DNA of 64,000 nt, from positions 5,200,501 through 5,264,500 of the forward strand of contig NZ_CP012831.1 of NCBI RefSeq assembly GCF_001307275.1, written 5' to 3'. Below, one piece after another: positions 55,547 to 64,000 of the stretch. Source of the stretch: Pseudomonas fluorescens (lineage in GTDB: Bacteria > Pseudomonadota > Gammaproteobacteria > Pseudomonadales > Pseudomonadaceae). Under the pieces are notes generated by a model. The model saw only the letters and a list, made by a program, of their open reading frames with translations, had not been told where the DNA came from and searched no databases. The translations under genes and the position numbers were made by a program. How positions within the stretch are numbered: position 1 is the first letter of the stretch; each line of letters begins with the position of its first letter.

Positions 55547-56329
55547 TTGAAAAGCACACCTGCCAGAAAGTCCAGCATCTGCCCGGCTTATCGCAAGCGC
55601 CTCGCAACGGCATTCGCCGTCTCGGCCCTTGTCGCCAGTGGCTGGGGTTCTTTGATCGCCGGTGCGTCGGCTTCCACGGCCAGTGAGACATCCTCTGCGG
55701 CTTGCACCAACGAGGCGGATTTCCAGGCCGGGACGGTGGTGGAGTATGAAAGTCGCGACAACCTGTCGCCAGCCACCAGTCGCGGTAAAACCGAGGCGCT
55801 CGGGCGCGAGGCGTTTGCCGGCGCCAATCCGGTGGCTTCGGTGCACACGTCGTTCCTGAACAATGCGCCGTTTTTCCTGACGACGACTTTCGCCGAGATC
55901 AAGGACGGTCGGCTGGTTCGTTACGGTGATCGTCATGGTGCCGGGGCATCGTTGGTGACCACCACCTACCAGCCTCCCGCTTCCACACCGATTGATCTGC
56001 AGCCTGGGCAGACCGTCACCGTCAGCTACAAAAACAAAGCGGTGAGCGCTGGGGGAGCGGTCGAGTTCGATGTCGTCGAGAAGCTGACGTACAACGGGCG
56101 TGAAACGATCAAGACGGCCCTGGGGACGTTTGATACCTGCAAATTCACCAATGAAATCTCCACGGGCCCGGTTTCGGCCGGGCAACCGAAACAGGTTGTC
56201 GTTGTCCAGAACTGGTTTCCCGCGGACGGACCTTATCGTGGTCAGTCGATCCGATCCGTCACGCCTCCGTTCAATGGCGTTGCGCAGAGAATCAGTGAAG
56301 TCGTCAAGATGCAGTATGGGACGCGATGA
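55547..56329 (+). CDS. Hypothetical secreted protein
   Basis: A 260-residue protein from a TTG start with AAGGA eight bases upstream. The N-terminus is a long basic signal peptide (KSTPARKSSICPAYRKRLATAFAVSALVASGWGSLIAGASA). The mature part is beta-rich (DFQAGTVVEYESRDNL, TTTFAEIKDGRLVRYGD, VEFDVVEKLTYNGRETIKTALGTFDTCKF) and has two cysteines. The LTYNGRETIKTALGTFDTCKF stretch resembles DUF3108-like periplasmic domains only loosely. It overlaps the response regulator gene by 14 bases, so the two are made together. The function is unknown. Confidence 0.7.
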   Translation: MKSTPARKSSICPAYRKRLATAFAVSALVASGWGSLIAGASASTASETSSAACTNEADFQAGTVVEYESRDNLSPATSRGKTEALGREAFAGANPVASVHTSFLNNAPFFLTTTFAEIKDGRLVRYGDRHGAGASLVTTTYQPPASTPIDLQPGQTVTVSYKNKAVSAGGAVEFDVVEKLTYNGRETIKTALGTFDTCKFTNEISTGPVSAGQPKQVVVVQNWFPADGPYRGQSIRSVTPPFNGVAQRISEVVKMQYGTR

Positions 56330-56981
56330 GAGACGCGTCTCGGGTCGGAAGATTTGCCGGGTGATCGTGGCAGATGAGCATCCGCTGTTCCGAGAGGGGA
56401 TGATGGTGTTGCTGGAACGCCTGATACCTGACGCAATGATCGAACAAGCAGGGAGCCTGGAGGAAGTACGGACGCTGGCAACGAACGGACAACCTCTCGA
56501 TACGCTGATTCTTGAAATACGTCTTCCCGGCCTGGGCTCCATCAGCGAGCTCGCGCAGTTGCGCCAGGCACTCAAGCACACCGTGATGATTGTGGTTTCG
56601 ACCCTGGATGACAGCGATGTCATTGGCCGTGTCATGGCCACCGGTGTGGACGGGTTTGTCGGCAAGAGCCTTTCTCCCGACCAGGTCGGCCAGGCCATCG
56701 CCGATATTCGCCGTGGCGAAGTGCTGGTCAAGTACGAGTCTTCGGGCCCGCTCCCACTGGGTTCCGACGATGATATGAGCAAGCTCACGTCACGGCAGCG
56801 AGAGGTCTGGCAATTGATTGCCGAAGGCAAGACCAACAAGGAAATCGCCTCAGCGCTTGAGATCTCTCCCTTCACCGTGCGCATTCATGTCTCTTCGTTG
56901 ATCCGTGCGCTGAACGTTCCCAACAGGGCGGTGGCCGCTGCTCGTTTTGCCGGGCGCGAGGCGCTTCAGACCTTGCGCTAG
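56316..56981 (+). CDS. NarL/LuxR-type response regulator with Glu at the phosphorylation site
   Basis: A 222-residue protein with an N-terminal receiver domain (RVIVADEHPLFREGMMVLLE) and a C-terminal LuxR helix-turn-helix (LTSRQREVWQLIAEGKTNKEIASALEISPFTVRIHVSSLIRAL). The receiver's usual phospho-accepting Asp is Glu67 (DTLILEIRLPGLGS), one of the paired acidic residues is DE instead of DD, while the conserved Lys (GFVGKSLSP) and Ser (VVSTLDD) remain. A Glu here often mimics the phosphorylated state, so it may act without a kinase. The ATG at 56316 overlaps the secreted-protein gene; earlier codons are its shadow. Confidence 0.85.
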   Translation: MGRDERRVSGRKICRVIVADEHPLFREGMMVLLERLIPDAMIEQAGSLEEVRTLATNGQPLDTLILEIRLPGLGSISELAQLRQALKHTVMIVVSTLDDSDVIGRVMATGVDGFVGKSLSPDQVGQAIADIRRGEVLVKYESSGPLPLGSDDDMSKLTSRQREVWQLIAEGKTNKEIASALEISPFTVRIHVSSLIRALNVPNRAVAAARFAGREALQTLR

Positions 56982-56987
56982 CGCCTC
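56958..56987. other. Inverted repeat over two convergent stop codons
   Basis: GAGGCGCT (56958-56965) is the inverse of AGCGCCTC (56980-56987). It spans the stop of the response regulator gene (56981) and that of the cyclase gene (56986), so it may serve as a shared 3' structure, without T-runs. Confidence 0.4.
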
Positions 56988-58638
56988 AGACCTTTGCTCC
57001 GGTATGTCCGGCCTCGGTGAACGAGGTGTCATGGAATTTCGCCTGGGACTTGCCCGCACGCTTGGCCCGGTAGAGCGCTTCATCGGCCTGGGCCAGCGCA
57101 TCGGTAAACTCGCCGCCGGTCCACAGCGTCCCGCCGATACTGCAGCCGATCGTGATCGACTCCCCGGCCAGCACGACCGGCTCGGCCAGTTTTGCGATGA
57201 TGCGCTGGGCGGCACCCTGCATGCTGGACAAGGATTCTCCGGTACGCAGGCGCAGCAGCAATACGAATTCATCCCCGCCGTGGCGCACAGCGATGTCGCC
57301 ATCGCGCACAGCGGCCAGGAGCCGGAGGCCGACCTCCTGGAGCAATGCGTCGCCAACGGCATGGCCGAAGCAATCGTTGATGGGCTTGAACCCGTCCAGA
57401 TCCAGGCACAGCACGCCGAAGCCAGGCTGTACGTCGACCTCGCTGCGTACCGCCTCGATGTACTTTTCCAAGGCTGCCCGATTCGGCAGGCCGGTGACGA
57501 CATCGCGGTAGGCGATACCCTCGACCACCGCCAACTGACCCCTTTTTCGGGTGAGGCTATCAACGAGGTGCCGGATCGCGACACTCAGCGTTTCGACTTC
57601 GCGCGTGCCCTTGAGCAAGGGAATTCCCACATCGGCGCCTTCGGAAAGGCGCGCGGCAGCCTCGGCGATGACGTTCACCGGCCCGGTGAGAATACCTGCC
57701 ATGATCCATCCGATGACCGCGAACAGGATGGACAGCAGGCCGCCCCAGATGAGTATTTCATTGCGCATCTCACGTGCAGCCGCAAAGGCGATCTCGGCGG
57801 GCTGGCGGGTCACCACGGTCCATCCCAGGCCGGGATAGTCGTCGACGCCGACACTTTGCGCCGCACCTGCCAGATAGAGCTTACCGTCCGGCCAGCGCTC
57901 CACCGACCAGCTTTGTCCGCGCCCGTCGAGCGTGACACCGGCGGGCTTGCCGATCATGTCCTTGGGGCCCAGCAAGACGGTGCCGTCCTTGCTGATGACC
58001 AGGAACTCCAGGCCAGGCAGGCGCTCCTGCAGGGGGGCAAAAAGCGATCGGCCGACTTCCGCAGCCCATTCCCAGGAAAGATGCGTCGCGAGCACCCCCG
58101 TGAGATTTCCGGCGACGTCCTTGATTGGCATGCTGATATCGACGAATTTCATCGCTTCCCCGGAAGGATTCGGCAGCAACTTGGCCAGCAGGACGGCTTC
58201 GTGGACATCGCCAATGAACGTCTTTTCCCGCGCATTGGCAAAGACCGGTCGTTGCGAGATGTCGGCGCCTGCGAGCACCCCGTTGGTCGAAGCGACCACT
58301 TTGCCGTGGGCGTCGGTGAGGCCGATCCAGGAATAGTTCGGGAATTGCTGGCTAAGGTGGTCGAGCAGGGCGCGTGCTTCGCCGGGGTTCGCCGTGTTGC
58401 GCAGGGTTTCCAGCTTGCTCAGGACCGTGAGCGCTTTTGAACGGTTGCTCATGTCGCGATCGAGGCGATCGATCATCGAGTAGGCATATTCGCTCAGTTG
58501 CAGCCCGGTTTGCTCCTTGAGCCGCGAAATGGAGGACTCGCCGATAACGGTGCCGAAGATGCAACTGAGCAGCAGCACCACCAGCGCCACGACGATGGCG
58601 AAGCGTGCCCGTAAGCTTTGGAAGAGAGGGATGTACAT
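56986..58638 (-). CDS. Diguanylate cyclase with periplasmic dCache sensor
   Basis: A 550-residue membrane protein. A first membrane segment (residues about 12-33), a periplasmic dCache-type domain of about 260 residues (YSWIGLTDAHGKVVAST, DISQRPVFANAREKTFIGDV, KFVDISMPIKDVAGNLTGVLATHLSWEW), a second segment near 300-322, a HAMP-like linker, and a GGDEF domain with intact RHGGDEF near residue 450. The inhibitory RxxD site is present (RDGD five residues before GGDEF), unlike the cyclase at 38318. It should make cyclic di-GMP in response to a small ligand. It is convergent with the response regulator gene. Confidence 0.93.
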   Translation of the reverse strand: MYIPLFQSLRARFAIVVALVVLLLSCIFGTVIGESSISRLKEQTGLQLSEYAYSMIDRLDRDMSNRSKALTVLSKLETLRNTANPGEARALLDHLSQQFPNYSWIGLTDAHGKVVASTNGVLAGADISQRPVFANAREKTFIGDVHEAVLLAKLLPNPSGEAMKFVDISMPIKDVAGNLTGVLATHLSWEWAAEVGRSLFAPLQERLPGLEFLVISKDGTVLLGPKDMIGKPAGVTLDGRGQSWSVERWPDGKLYLAGAAQSVGVDDYPGLGWTVVTRQPAEIAFAAAREMRNEILIWGGLLSILFAVIGWIMAGILTGPVNVIAEAAARLSEGADVGIPLLKGTREVETLSVAIRHLVDSLTRKRGQLAVVEGIAYRDVVTGLPNRAALEKYIEAVRSEVDVQPGFGVLCLDLDGFKPINDCFGHAVGDALLQEVGLRLLAAVRDGDIAVRHGGDEFVLLLRLRTGESLSSMQGAAQRIIAKLAEPVVLAGESITIGCSIGGTLWTGGEFTDALAQADEALYRAKRAGKSQAKFHDTSFTEAGHTGAKV

Positions 58639-58786
58639 GTCGGACCGCCACGGGGATGGAAATTGGAAAGCCTGTATTCCATGGCGTTCTTGGCATGCAT
58701 CCTCTCAAAATTTTCCAGTTTGGGGTACTGGCGCGTTCACCGCCGGACGCCCTGCGAATGAGGCAAGGCGCCGCTCCGTCTACCGC

Positions 58787-59485
58787 TTACAACCAGTATC
58801 GCAAACCCAGCATCAGGGACTGGGCGTTGTACTCCGTTTTCACATCGCCCTGGGGCAGGCCCTGGATGTTGCCGAAGTGCGCTTCACCGGTCTTGAAGTA
58901 GCGATAATCCAGGGACATGGACCAATGCTCGCTGAGCTCGTAGGCGACACCGGTGCCGAGTTGCCAGGCCGAGACGGTGTCGCGATGGGTGTCGCCGAAC
59001 TCGACGCCGCCGGCTTCCAGGCCGGTGATGGTCAGCACGGCGTAGCCCAGGCCACCGCCGACGTAAGGGGTGAACCGGCTCAAGGGGGCTGGCAGGTTCG
59101 TGACGTCATACCAGAGGTTGGCCATGAGGCTGGTGGCTTGCTCTTCGCCTTTGCCGTCGATGCTGCCGCCACCTTCGTAGACCCGGTGATTGAACTGAGT
59201 CAGGGTGTTGCGGCGGTAGCTCAGTTCCACTTCAGGCCTCAGCCCGACCGGGAATCGCCAGCCCAGTGCCAGGCCGGTGGCGAAGCCGGAATGCAACGGT
59301 TGGTTGAATTCCATCTCGACGAAGTCAAGGTCGTTCTGGTTAAGGTCCTGCTCAGCGACCCAGTTCACGCCGCCCATGCCACTGACATAGGGGCCGAGTG
59401 TGTCGGCGAAACTCGACGCCGGGGCGGTACCACCCAGGCCAATGATGCCCATGACAAGATACCGGGTGTTTTTCTGTAGGTTCAT
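58787..59485 (-). CDS. Outer-membrane beta-barrel protein
   Basis: A 232-residue protein with a signal peptide (MNLQKNTRYLVMGIIGLGGTAPASSFA) and alternating amphipathic strands typical of eight-stranded barrels (ATGLALGWRF, RPEVELSYRRN, FTPYVGGGLGYAVL, GTGVAYELSEHWSMSLDYRYFKTG, NAQSLMLGLRYW). It belongs to the OmpW/OmpA-like porin_family group that the annotation programs call outer-membrane beta-barrel protein. It would sit in the outer membrane. No neighbouring gene explains it. Confidence 0.85.
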   Translation of the reverse strand: MNLQKNTRYLVMGIIGLGGTAPASSFADTLGPYVSGMGGVNWVAEQDLNQNDLDFVEMEFNQPLHSGFATGLALGWRFPVGLRPEVELSYRRNTLTQFNHRVYEGGGSIDGKGEEQATSLMANLWYDVTNLPAPLSRFTPYVGGGLGYAVLTITGLEAGGVEFGDTHRDTVSAWQLGTGVAYELSEHWSMSLDYRYFKTGEAHFGNIQGLPQGDVKTEYNAQSLMLGLRYWL

Positions 59486-59541
59486 GCTAGATCCGAAATG
59501 TTGCTGTTATCGATAAGTAGGCGAAGCGTGTCCGAAGACGT

Positions 59542-60012
59542 TCATACGAGGTGCAAGGGCGTCGCGGTTTTCCCGTGCACCGATGTGTCGATGGCTCGTT
59601 GTTCAGCCAGCCTGCACAGGTTGTCCAGTGCGGTGGTCATCGCCTTGGCCAGCGCTTTGCGCAGCAGCCCGCGGTACAGGAAGCTCAACGGGCCCGAAAT
59701 CTTTGCGCTATGGATGACATGGGTTTCATCGGCAGAGAGCCTGCGCATCCGATGGTCGAATTCGAGGTCGATCCAGAGCAGCCGGGCGCTGTTGCGATAA
59801 CTTTCGTGCGGACTCACGGCTTCCAGTTTCAGAGGCATTTCCAAGCCATTCTTGAGGACACATCGGCCACGGGTTCCAGCCTGGAACGGACCGTCGAGTT
59901 GACACTGGCGGACGTCGGTATCCCAGAGCGGCGCTTCGGGAAAATTGCTCCAGAGCTTCCAGATTTCAGAAGGGGGCGATTTGACTACGACTTGCACGTT
60001 GACATCGTTCAC
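59542..60012 (-). CDS. SRPBCC-family protein
   Basis: A 156-residue protein with the START/polyketide-cyclase fold (VQVVVKSPPSEIWKLWSNFPEAPLWDTDVRQCQLDGPFQAGTRGRCVLKNG) that provides a deep hydrophobic pocket. I prefer the GTG at 60012, with AAGGTG upstream; an ATG at 60063, eight bases from the stop of the synthase gene, is also possible. It lies directly after the KS-CLF-hotdog gene on the same strand, so it probably binds or cyclises an intermediate of that pathway. The function is inferred from context only. Confidence 0.75.
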   Translation of the reverse strand: MNDVNVQVVVKSPPSEIWKLWSNFPEAPLWDTDVRQCQLDGPFQAGTRGRCVLKNGLEMPLKLEAVSPHESYRNSARLLWIDLEFDHRMRRLSADETHVIHSAKISGPLSFLYRGLLRKALAKAMTTALDNLCRLAEQRAIDTSVHGKTATPLHLV

Positions 60013-60070
60013 GGCGACACCTTGGTTGTGGGGGGCACGGTCATGCCGGGTGGGCAGATCCATTCCATGC

Positions 60071-63000
60071 TCAGGCTGCCGGTGCCGATTGACTCAGCAC
60101 CTGGGCGGTAATGCTGGCTTGACCGATTTTTTCGCCCCGGTTGAACAGGTCGATATAGATGCGGTTGGTCTTGAAGGCCTGGAGCGACGCATCGAAACCG
60201 GCTTGCGGCGCCAAGGACAGCGGGCTGTTCCTGGGGATGGGCCGGTCCAGGGTGAAACTCAAGGCCAGCAGGTTCATCGGGGTATTGAGCGGGATCCGCA
60301 GGTGACTGTGGGCGATCTGCATGTAGCACTGGCGAGCCACTTCGAGGAAATACACCATCGAATAGTGCTGGGGATCGCCGGCCTGGAAGAAGTGTTCCGG
60401 CGGCAGTTTCACGGTGTCCACGCTCAGGCCCTGGGCGATGCCGCTCATGTCACTGACGATGACGTTTTCCGCCCTGGCCTTGTGCAACAGGGCCTTGTCG
60501 CGGCAGGGCGTGGCGCTGAATTCGCCAGCCGGCGAGGTCTCGAATGCCGAGCTGTAGGCCATGACGAGGACGCAGGTGCACATCACTTTTCCGGCCTGCA
60601 TGACCTTCGCGTTGAACACCAGGGGGTCTTCGCCTTGTTCGACGTGCAGGTCGACCGTGTCCTGCTTCTGTACGTAGTGCTGGAACCTGATCCTCAGGGT
60701 CTTGATGTAGGCGACCCTTCCGCTCAGAGGCGGCATGGCCAGTTCGAGCAGTTGCAGCACGCCCTCCAGCAGCAAGATGCCCGGGATGTGATCCAGGGGA
60801 TGATCGAAGAAGTACGGGTGCGCTTCATTCACCACGAGTTGGGCATACAGCGACTGAGGGCTGCGCTGGGCGTTGGTGATCACGCTATGTTCCGCACTGC
60901 GCTGCCAGTGCGTCGGGCGCTGGGCGGTATCGCCCCGGTGCAGGGCGAACAGGCTTTCCATGGCGCGCACCCGTACCCGCAGCCCGGAGAGCAGGGTGCT
61001 GGTGAGCATGTCGCTGAGCTGCTGCACGTCGACGCCATCGTTCTGCGGCTCGCGGACCAGGCTGACAGGCGTGATGACTTGCTGCAGTTCCTGGGATGAC
61101 GAATGGGCAAAGCGCAACATGAACGGATGCTTGATGGGCGAGCTGACCTCGGCGGTGGTCGGGTTCCACTGGCGAAGCTGCTCGGTAAACAGCCACATCA
61201 CCGCCTTGCCGGCTTCGCGCACTTCGATCACGGTATGGGGCGCGCCCCGCAACATCACCGCCAGCAGGGTTTCGATGCCACTGGCTTCAGCGAGGAAACC
61301 GGTGATGTCCTGCAGCGATCCGCTGGCAGGCGTCGCAACCGGCTGCAACTCGCAAACTTCAACGTGCAAAGAGTGGCCGGGCGCTTTGCCCAACAACCGG
61401 CAAGCCTCTTCCAGCGAGCCCGCCGCATGGGCGAGGACCGCGGCGCGGATCACCAGCAGCGGGTTGTCAGTGGCCTGGGGTTTATAGCGACGCAGCGCGA
61501 TCAAACCCAATCCTTCACCTTGCTGGGTCGCGTTGCACCGAGCGCGCTCGACCTCGATTTCACCGCTGAAAAAACGCCCGGCGCCGAGCAGGAGCGTGGT
61601 GATGCCGTTGTCGAACCATTGCGGCGAGGCCAGCAAGGTTTGCCAGAACAGGCCTGCCGTGCCGACCAGGGTCTGATGGAAACCCTTGAAGTCGAAAATC
61701 TGCGCCGGGTAGCCGGATAGCATGTTTGGCAGCATGGTTGCCACGTCGGTCACCTCGACGCCCGGCGCCGCACCTTGTGCCCGGGAATAGAAGTTGTGGG
61801 CGCTGCTATAGGCGTTGCTGAAGCGCTCGCCGCCCATGTTGCAGCACATGACCATCGCGGTGCCGGGCGAACCGGCCACGCCCGGCAAGCGCCGCAGCAA
61901 GTGATTGACGCGATCGGTGATCAACAGCTTGAACGGATCGACATGGGCCAGCGGCTTGGGGCCCATGCCGAAGCCGTCGATATCGATGACGTGGTCCTGG
62001 GCGAGGAATTTTCCCAGCAAAGGCTGACCGGGAGCCGGGGTGTAATCGACGAAGCGCCCATAAGGAAACACGACGGAGGGTGCGGCGGGTTGGTCGAGCT
62101 GCTGCTGGAATGCTTGCAACGAGCGGTGGCTGCCCAGCGCGGCTTCAGCCTCGACAATGGCAAGGTCCAGCATCAGCACGCCGGAGGTGGTTGCGGGGTC
62201 TGTGGCAGGGTGGTCGCCGGGCAGGTATTCGTCCACCACCAGGTGTGCGTTGGCGCCGCCAAAACCAAAGCTGGAGATGCCAATCCGGAGCGCCGACGGA
62301 CGCGCTTGCAGAGGCTGCACCTGCTGGGTGGCGAGTCGCAGGCAGGTGTCGTCGACCTTGGTGCTGGGGCGGTAGCCGGGCTGCGGTGGAATGCCTTTGT
62401 GGCGCAGTATCATCAAGGCCTTGGCGAGCGACGCGCCGCCGGCAGCGGCCAGGGGATGGCCGATGACCGACTTGATCGAACCGATGGTGATTTTCCGGTC
62501 GTCTGGGCGATGGGGGGCGAAGAAGTTGTTCAACGAGGCCAACTCCGTCGCATCCCCCAGCGGTGTGCCGGTGCCGTGGGTCTCGATGTAGTCCACGTCC
62601 CTTGGATCGAGGCCGCGATAGGCACGTTGGTAAGCCGAGTACTGGGCCTGTTTGCCGGGGGCGAACACCGAGCCCTCGGCACCGTCGGCGGACATGCCCA
62701 AGGCGCGCAAGACACCCAGGGGATGGCGCTGCGCCGTCAGGGCCTGGGCGACGGGTTCGACCAGAAACGCGACCGCGCATTCGCCCGGCACGATGCCGTC
62801 GGCGTCCTGGCCGAAAGCTTCCATCCGCGCCCGTGCGGAAAATGCCGTCAACTGCGAGAACCCGAGGAACAGCGCCGGAGGCAGCACGGTGTTGAGGGCC
62901 ATGACAATCGCGTTGTCCGCCTGGCCACTGTTGACCAGCGCCTGGGCCATGTCCAGGGCGTAAGGGAACGAACTGCAGGCCGTGTCCACCGATAACGCCG

Positions 63001-63481
63001 GGCCGGCCAAGGCAAAGGCCGCGGCCAGTGCCGCCACTTGTTCACCCGGTGTAAAACCCGGCGGCGCAGCGGTTTTTCCGGACATGCCGGTGACGAAATA
63101 ACTCTCGTCGCTCCAAGACGTCGCGACTACCAGCGCCGTGCGTTCCCCGCCCAGTGGCGAGCCTTGTGCGGTGAGTTGGGTCAACAGCGTCTGAAGCACC
63201 TTCTTGCCGATGGCGACCTGCCGTCCTTCGTGCCGTGACGGGATCGAGGCGTCGTCGGTCAGGCAAAAAGCGCTGTCCAGATACGTGCGATCCTTCTCAC
63301 CGGCCTTGGTTGAATAGATCGACGCCTTGTCCACTTCCCAGCGTGTCGGCATCGATTCCATCGGTGCGACCTGCCCTTTGGCGAGCAACTGCCAGAGCGC
63401 CTCCGTTGACGGTGCCCCCGGAAACTCGCCCGCCATCGCGCTGAAGCAAAAATCGCCCGCTGTCGTTACTGCGCCACTCAT
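60071..63481 (-). CDS. PfaC-like KS-CLF-hotdog synthase protein
   Basis: A 1136-residue multidomain protein. Residues 1 to about 425 are a ketosynthase with the catalytic Cys169 (DTACSSF), His302 (ETHGTGTPLGD) and His342 (SVIGHPLAA). About 480-720 resembles a second ketosynthase in which the Cys position is lost (FKGFHQTLVGTAGLF), i.e. a chain-length-factor-like domain. About 870-1130 holds two hotdog segments: HPYFFDHPLDHIPGILLLEG (near residue 894) is an AfsA/FabA-like motif, and HFFQAGDPQHYSMVYFLEVARQ (near 1030) a second one. The KS-CLF-DH order recalls PfaC of polyunsaturated fatty acid synthases, but much shorter. The ATG at 63481 has CAGGAG upstream; seven codons earlier is possible. 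Confidence 0.8.
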   Translation of the reverse strand: MSGAVTTAGDFCFSAMAGEFPGAPSTEALWQLLAKGQVAPMESMPTRWEVDKASIYSTKAGEKDRTYLDSAFCLTDDASIPSRHEGRQVAIGKKVLQTLLTQLTAQGSPLGGERTALVVATSWSDESYFVTGMSGKTAAPPGFTPGEQVAALAAAFALAGPALSVDTACSSFPYALDMAQALVNSGQADNAIVMALNTVLPPALFLGFSQLTAFSARARMEAFGQDADGIVPGECAVAFLVEPVAQALTAQRHPLGVLRALGMSADGAEGSVFAPGKQAQYSAYQRAYRGLDPRDVDYIETHGTGTPLGDATELASLNNFFAPHRPDDRKITIGSIKSVIGHPLAAAGGASLAKALMILRHKGIPPQPGYRPSTKVDDTCLRLATQQVQPLQARPSALRIGISSFGFGGANAHLVVDEYLPGDHPATDPATTSGVLMLDLAIVEAEAALGSHRSLQAFQQQLDQPAAPSVVFPYGRFVDYTPAPGQPLLGKFLAQDHVIDIDGFGMGPKPLAHVDPFKLLITDRVNHLLRRLPGVAGSPGTAMVMCCNMGGERFSNAYSSAHNFYSRAQGAAPGVEVTDVATMLPNMLSGYPAQIFDFKGFHQTLVGTAGLFWQTLLASPQWFDNGITTLLLGAGRFFSGEIEVERARCNATQQGEGLGLIALRRYKPQATDNPLLVIRAAVLAHAAGSLEEACRLLGKAPGHSLHVEVCELQPVATPASGSLQDITGFLAEASGIETLLAVMLRGAPHTVIEVREAGKAVMWLFTEQLRQWNPTTAEVSSPIKHPFMLRFAHSSSQELQQVITPVSLVREPQNDGVDVQQLSDMLTSTLLSGLRVRVRAMESLFALHRGDTAQRPTHWQRSAEHSVITNAQRSPQSLYAQLVVNEAHPYFFDHPLDHIPGILLLEGVLQLLELAMPPLSGRVAYIKTLRIRFQHYVQKQDTVDLHVEQGEDPLVFNAKVMQAGKVMCTCVLVMAYSSAFETSPAGEFSATPCRDKALLHKARAENVIVSDMSGIAQGLSVDTVKLPPEHFFQAGDPQHYSMVYFLEVARQCYMQIAHSHLRIPLNTPMNLLALSFTLDRPIPRNSPLSLAPQAGFDASLQAFKTNRIYIDLFNRGEKIGQASITAQVLSQSAPAA

Positions 63482-63555
63482 ACCCTGTCTCCTGATCGCC
63501 AAAATGCTGGGTGACCTGTTCGGTCACCCGGATTCCATTCCTGTTGCTGCTGGGC

Positions 63556-64000
63556 TCAGCTCAGCCTGGCCAGCAGCGACAAGGCATCCTGGGGCGTGCG
63601 ACGGGACATCAGCGCTTCACCGGCAAATTCGCTGGCCGAGCACTGCTGCGCCATGGATTGGCAGAGCGTCTCCCGGGCAAAGCCGTTGAGACCCAGTTGT
63701 GCGAAGGGCGTCTGGATATCGATCGCCTGCGCTGCGTCCGGGATCAACGGCGACAAGGCGTTGAGCAGCAGGTTTTCTTCCTGTCCTTGAGTGTTCGTCG
63801 CGGCAGGGGAAGGCGTCTCGCAAGGCGTCGCTTGTGGCTGGGGATCGGCCAGGGCCGCTTGAATCAGGGCGATGGTTGCCTGCGGGAACCTGGCATTGGC
63901 CAGCTCGGAACTGTGAGCCTTGAGCTGCGGCCACAGGGCGACTACCGACTCGAGGAAATCCAGCTGCACCAGCGAATCCAGGCCCAGGTTTTCATAGCTT
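63556..64000 (-). CDS. C-terminal part of a carrier-protein-containing synthase
   Basis: The frame enters from beyond the right edge as SYENLGLDSLVQLDFLESVVALWPQL, whose LGLDSL is the 4'-phosphopantetheine attachment site of an acyl carrier protein (the Ser is modified). A second carrier-like segment near the end reads PFAQLGLNGFARETLCQSMA, in which DS has become NG, so it cannot carry the prosthetic group. A Pro/Thr-rich linker (QPQATPCETPSPAATN) joins them. It ends 75 bp before the KS-CLF-hotdog gene on the same strand and should be part of the same synthase. The gene is cut by the window. Confidence 0.8.
   Translation of the reverse strand, partial: SYENLGLDSLVQLDFLESVVALWPQLKAHSSELANARFPQATIALIQAALADPQPQATPCETPSPAATNTQGQEENLLLNALSPLIPDAAQAIDIQTPFAQLGLNGFARETLCQSMAQQCSASEFAGEALMSRRTPQDALSLLARLS

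Overview
The window looks like a chromosomal segment of a fluorescent-group Pseudomonas. The coding sequence is GC-rich and dense, several small intergenic spaces hold Pseudomonas-type REP palindromes of two families (GTGGGAGCGAGC..GCTCGCG and GTGGCGAGGGAGC..GCTCCCGC), and many proteins (PPK2, Mrp antiporter, YghU-type GST, sirtuin, PhnD-type transporter) match families I know from that genus. No rRNA, tRNA, CRISPR array, transposase or phage gene was recognised.

Layout. 1-3.5 kb: the 5' end of a DUF2789-like gene, small unknown genes, a glycine-betaine-type binding protein and a DUF3995-like membrane protein. 3.5-9.6 kb: a six-gene Mrp (Pha/Mnh) cation/proton antiporter operon with A and B fused. 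9.8-12.9 kb: a DMT exporter divergent from an XRE-cupin regulator that is followed by an FAD oxidoreductase. 13.0-28.5 kb: the main feature, a four-gene Tc (toxin complex) operon in the order TcB, TcaA-like, TcaB-like, TccC-like, with an AT-rich C-terminal cargo domain. 28.8-32.6 kb: Gfo/Idh/MocA oxidoreductase, SDR + phosphotransferase pair, orphan PAAR-like protein. 32.8-36.7 kb: soluble FIST-type chemoreceptor, a secreted protein, and a triple tandem REP doublet. 36.7-42.6 kb: GST, an operon with two paralogous periplasmic binding proteins around a diguanylate cyclase, aldo/keto reductase and divergent LysR regulator. 42.7-48.2 kb: delta-60 repeat protein, SDR, and a PhnD/PhnC/PhnE/PhnE-type ABC importer (phosphonate- or selenate-like). 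48.5-53.3 kb: PPK2 divergent from Ppx, then a two-gene carboxy(nor)spermidine operon. 53.6-59.5 kb: sirtuin, two small genes, a secreted protein overlapping an atypical response regulator, a dCache-GGDEF cyclase and an outer-membrane barrel. 59.5-64 kb: one end of a polyketide/fatty-acid-synthase-like cluster (carrier protein, KS-CLF-hotdog protein, SRPBCC protein) that runs off the right edge.

How things may work together. The Tc genes encode all three parts of the injection machine (split A pore, B cocoon, C cocoon plus cargo). Its promoter region carries a palindrome, CTGTCARCTCTGACAGTAG, that recurs at nearly the same distance and in the same orientation upstream of the delta-60 repeat gene 14 kb away, which suggests shared control. 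The cargo domain resembles the plant IQM (calmodulin-binding) protein family as I remember it; this is the most notable single observation. All similarity statements are from memory and visual inspection, not searches.
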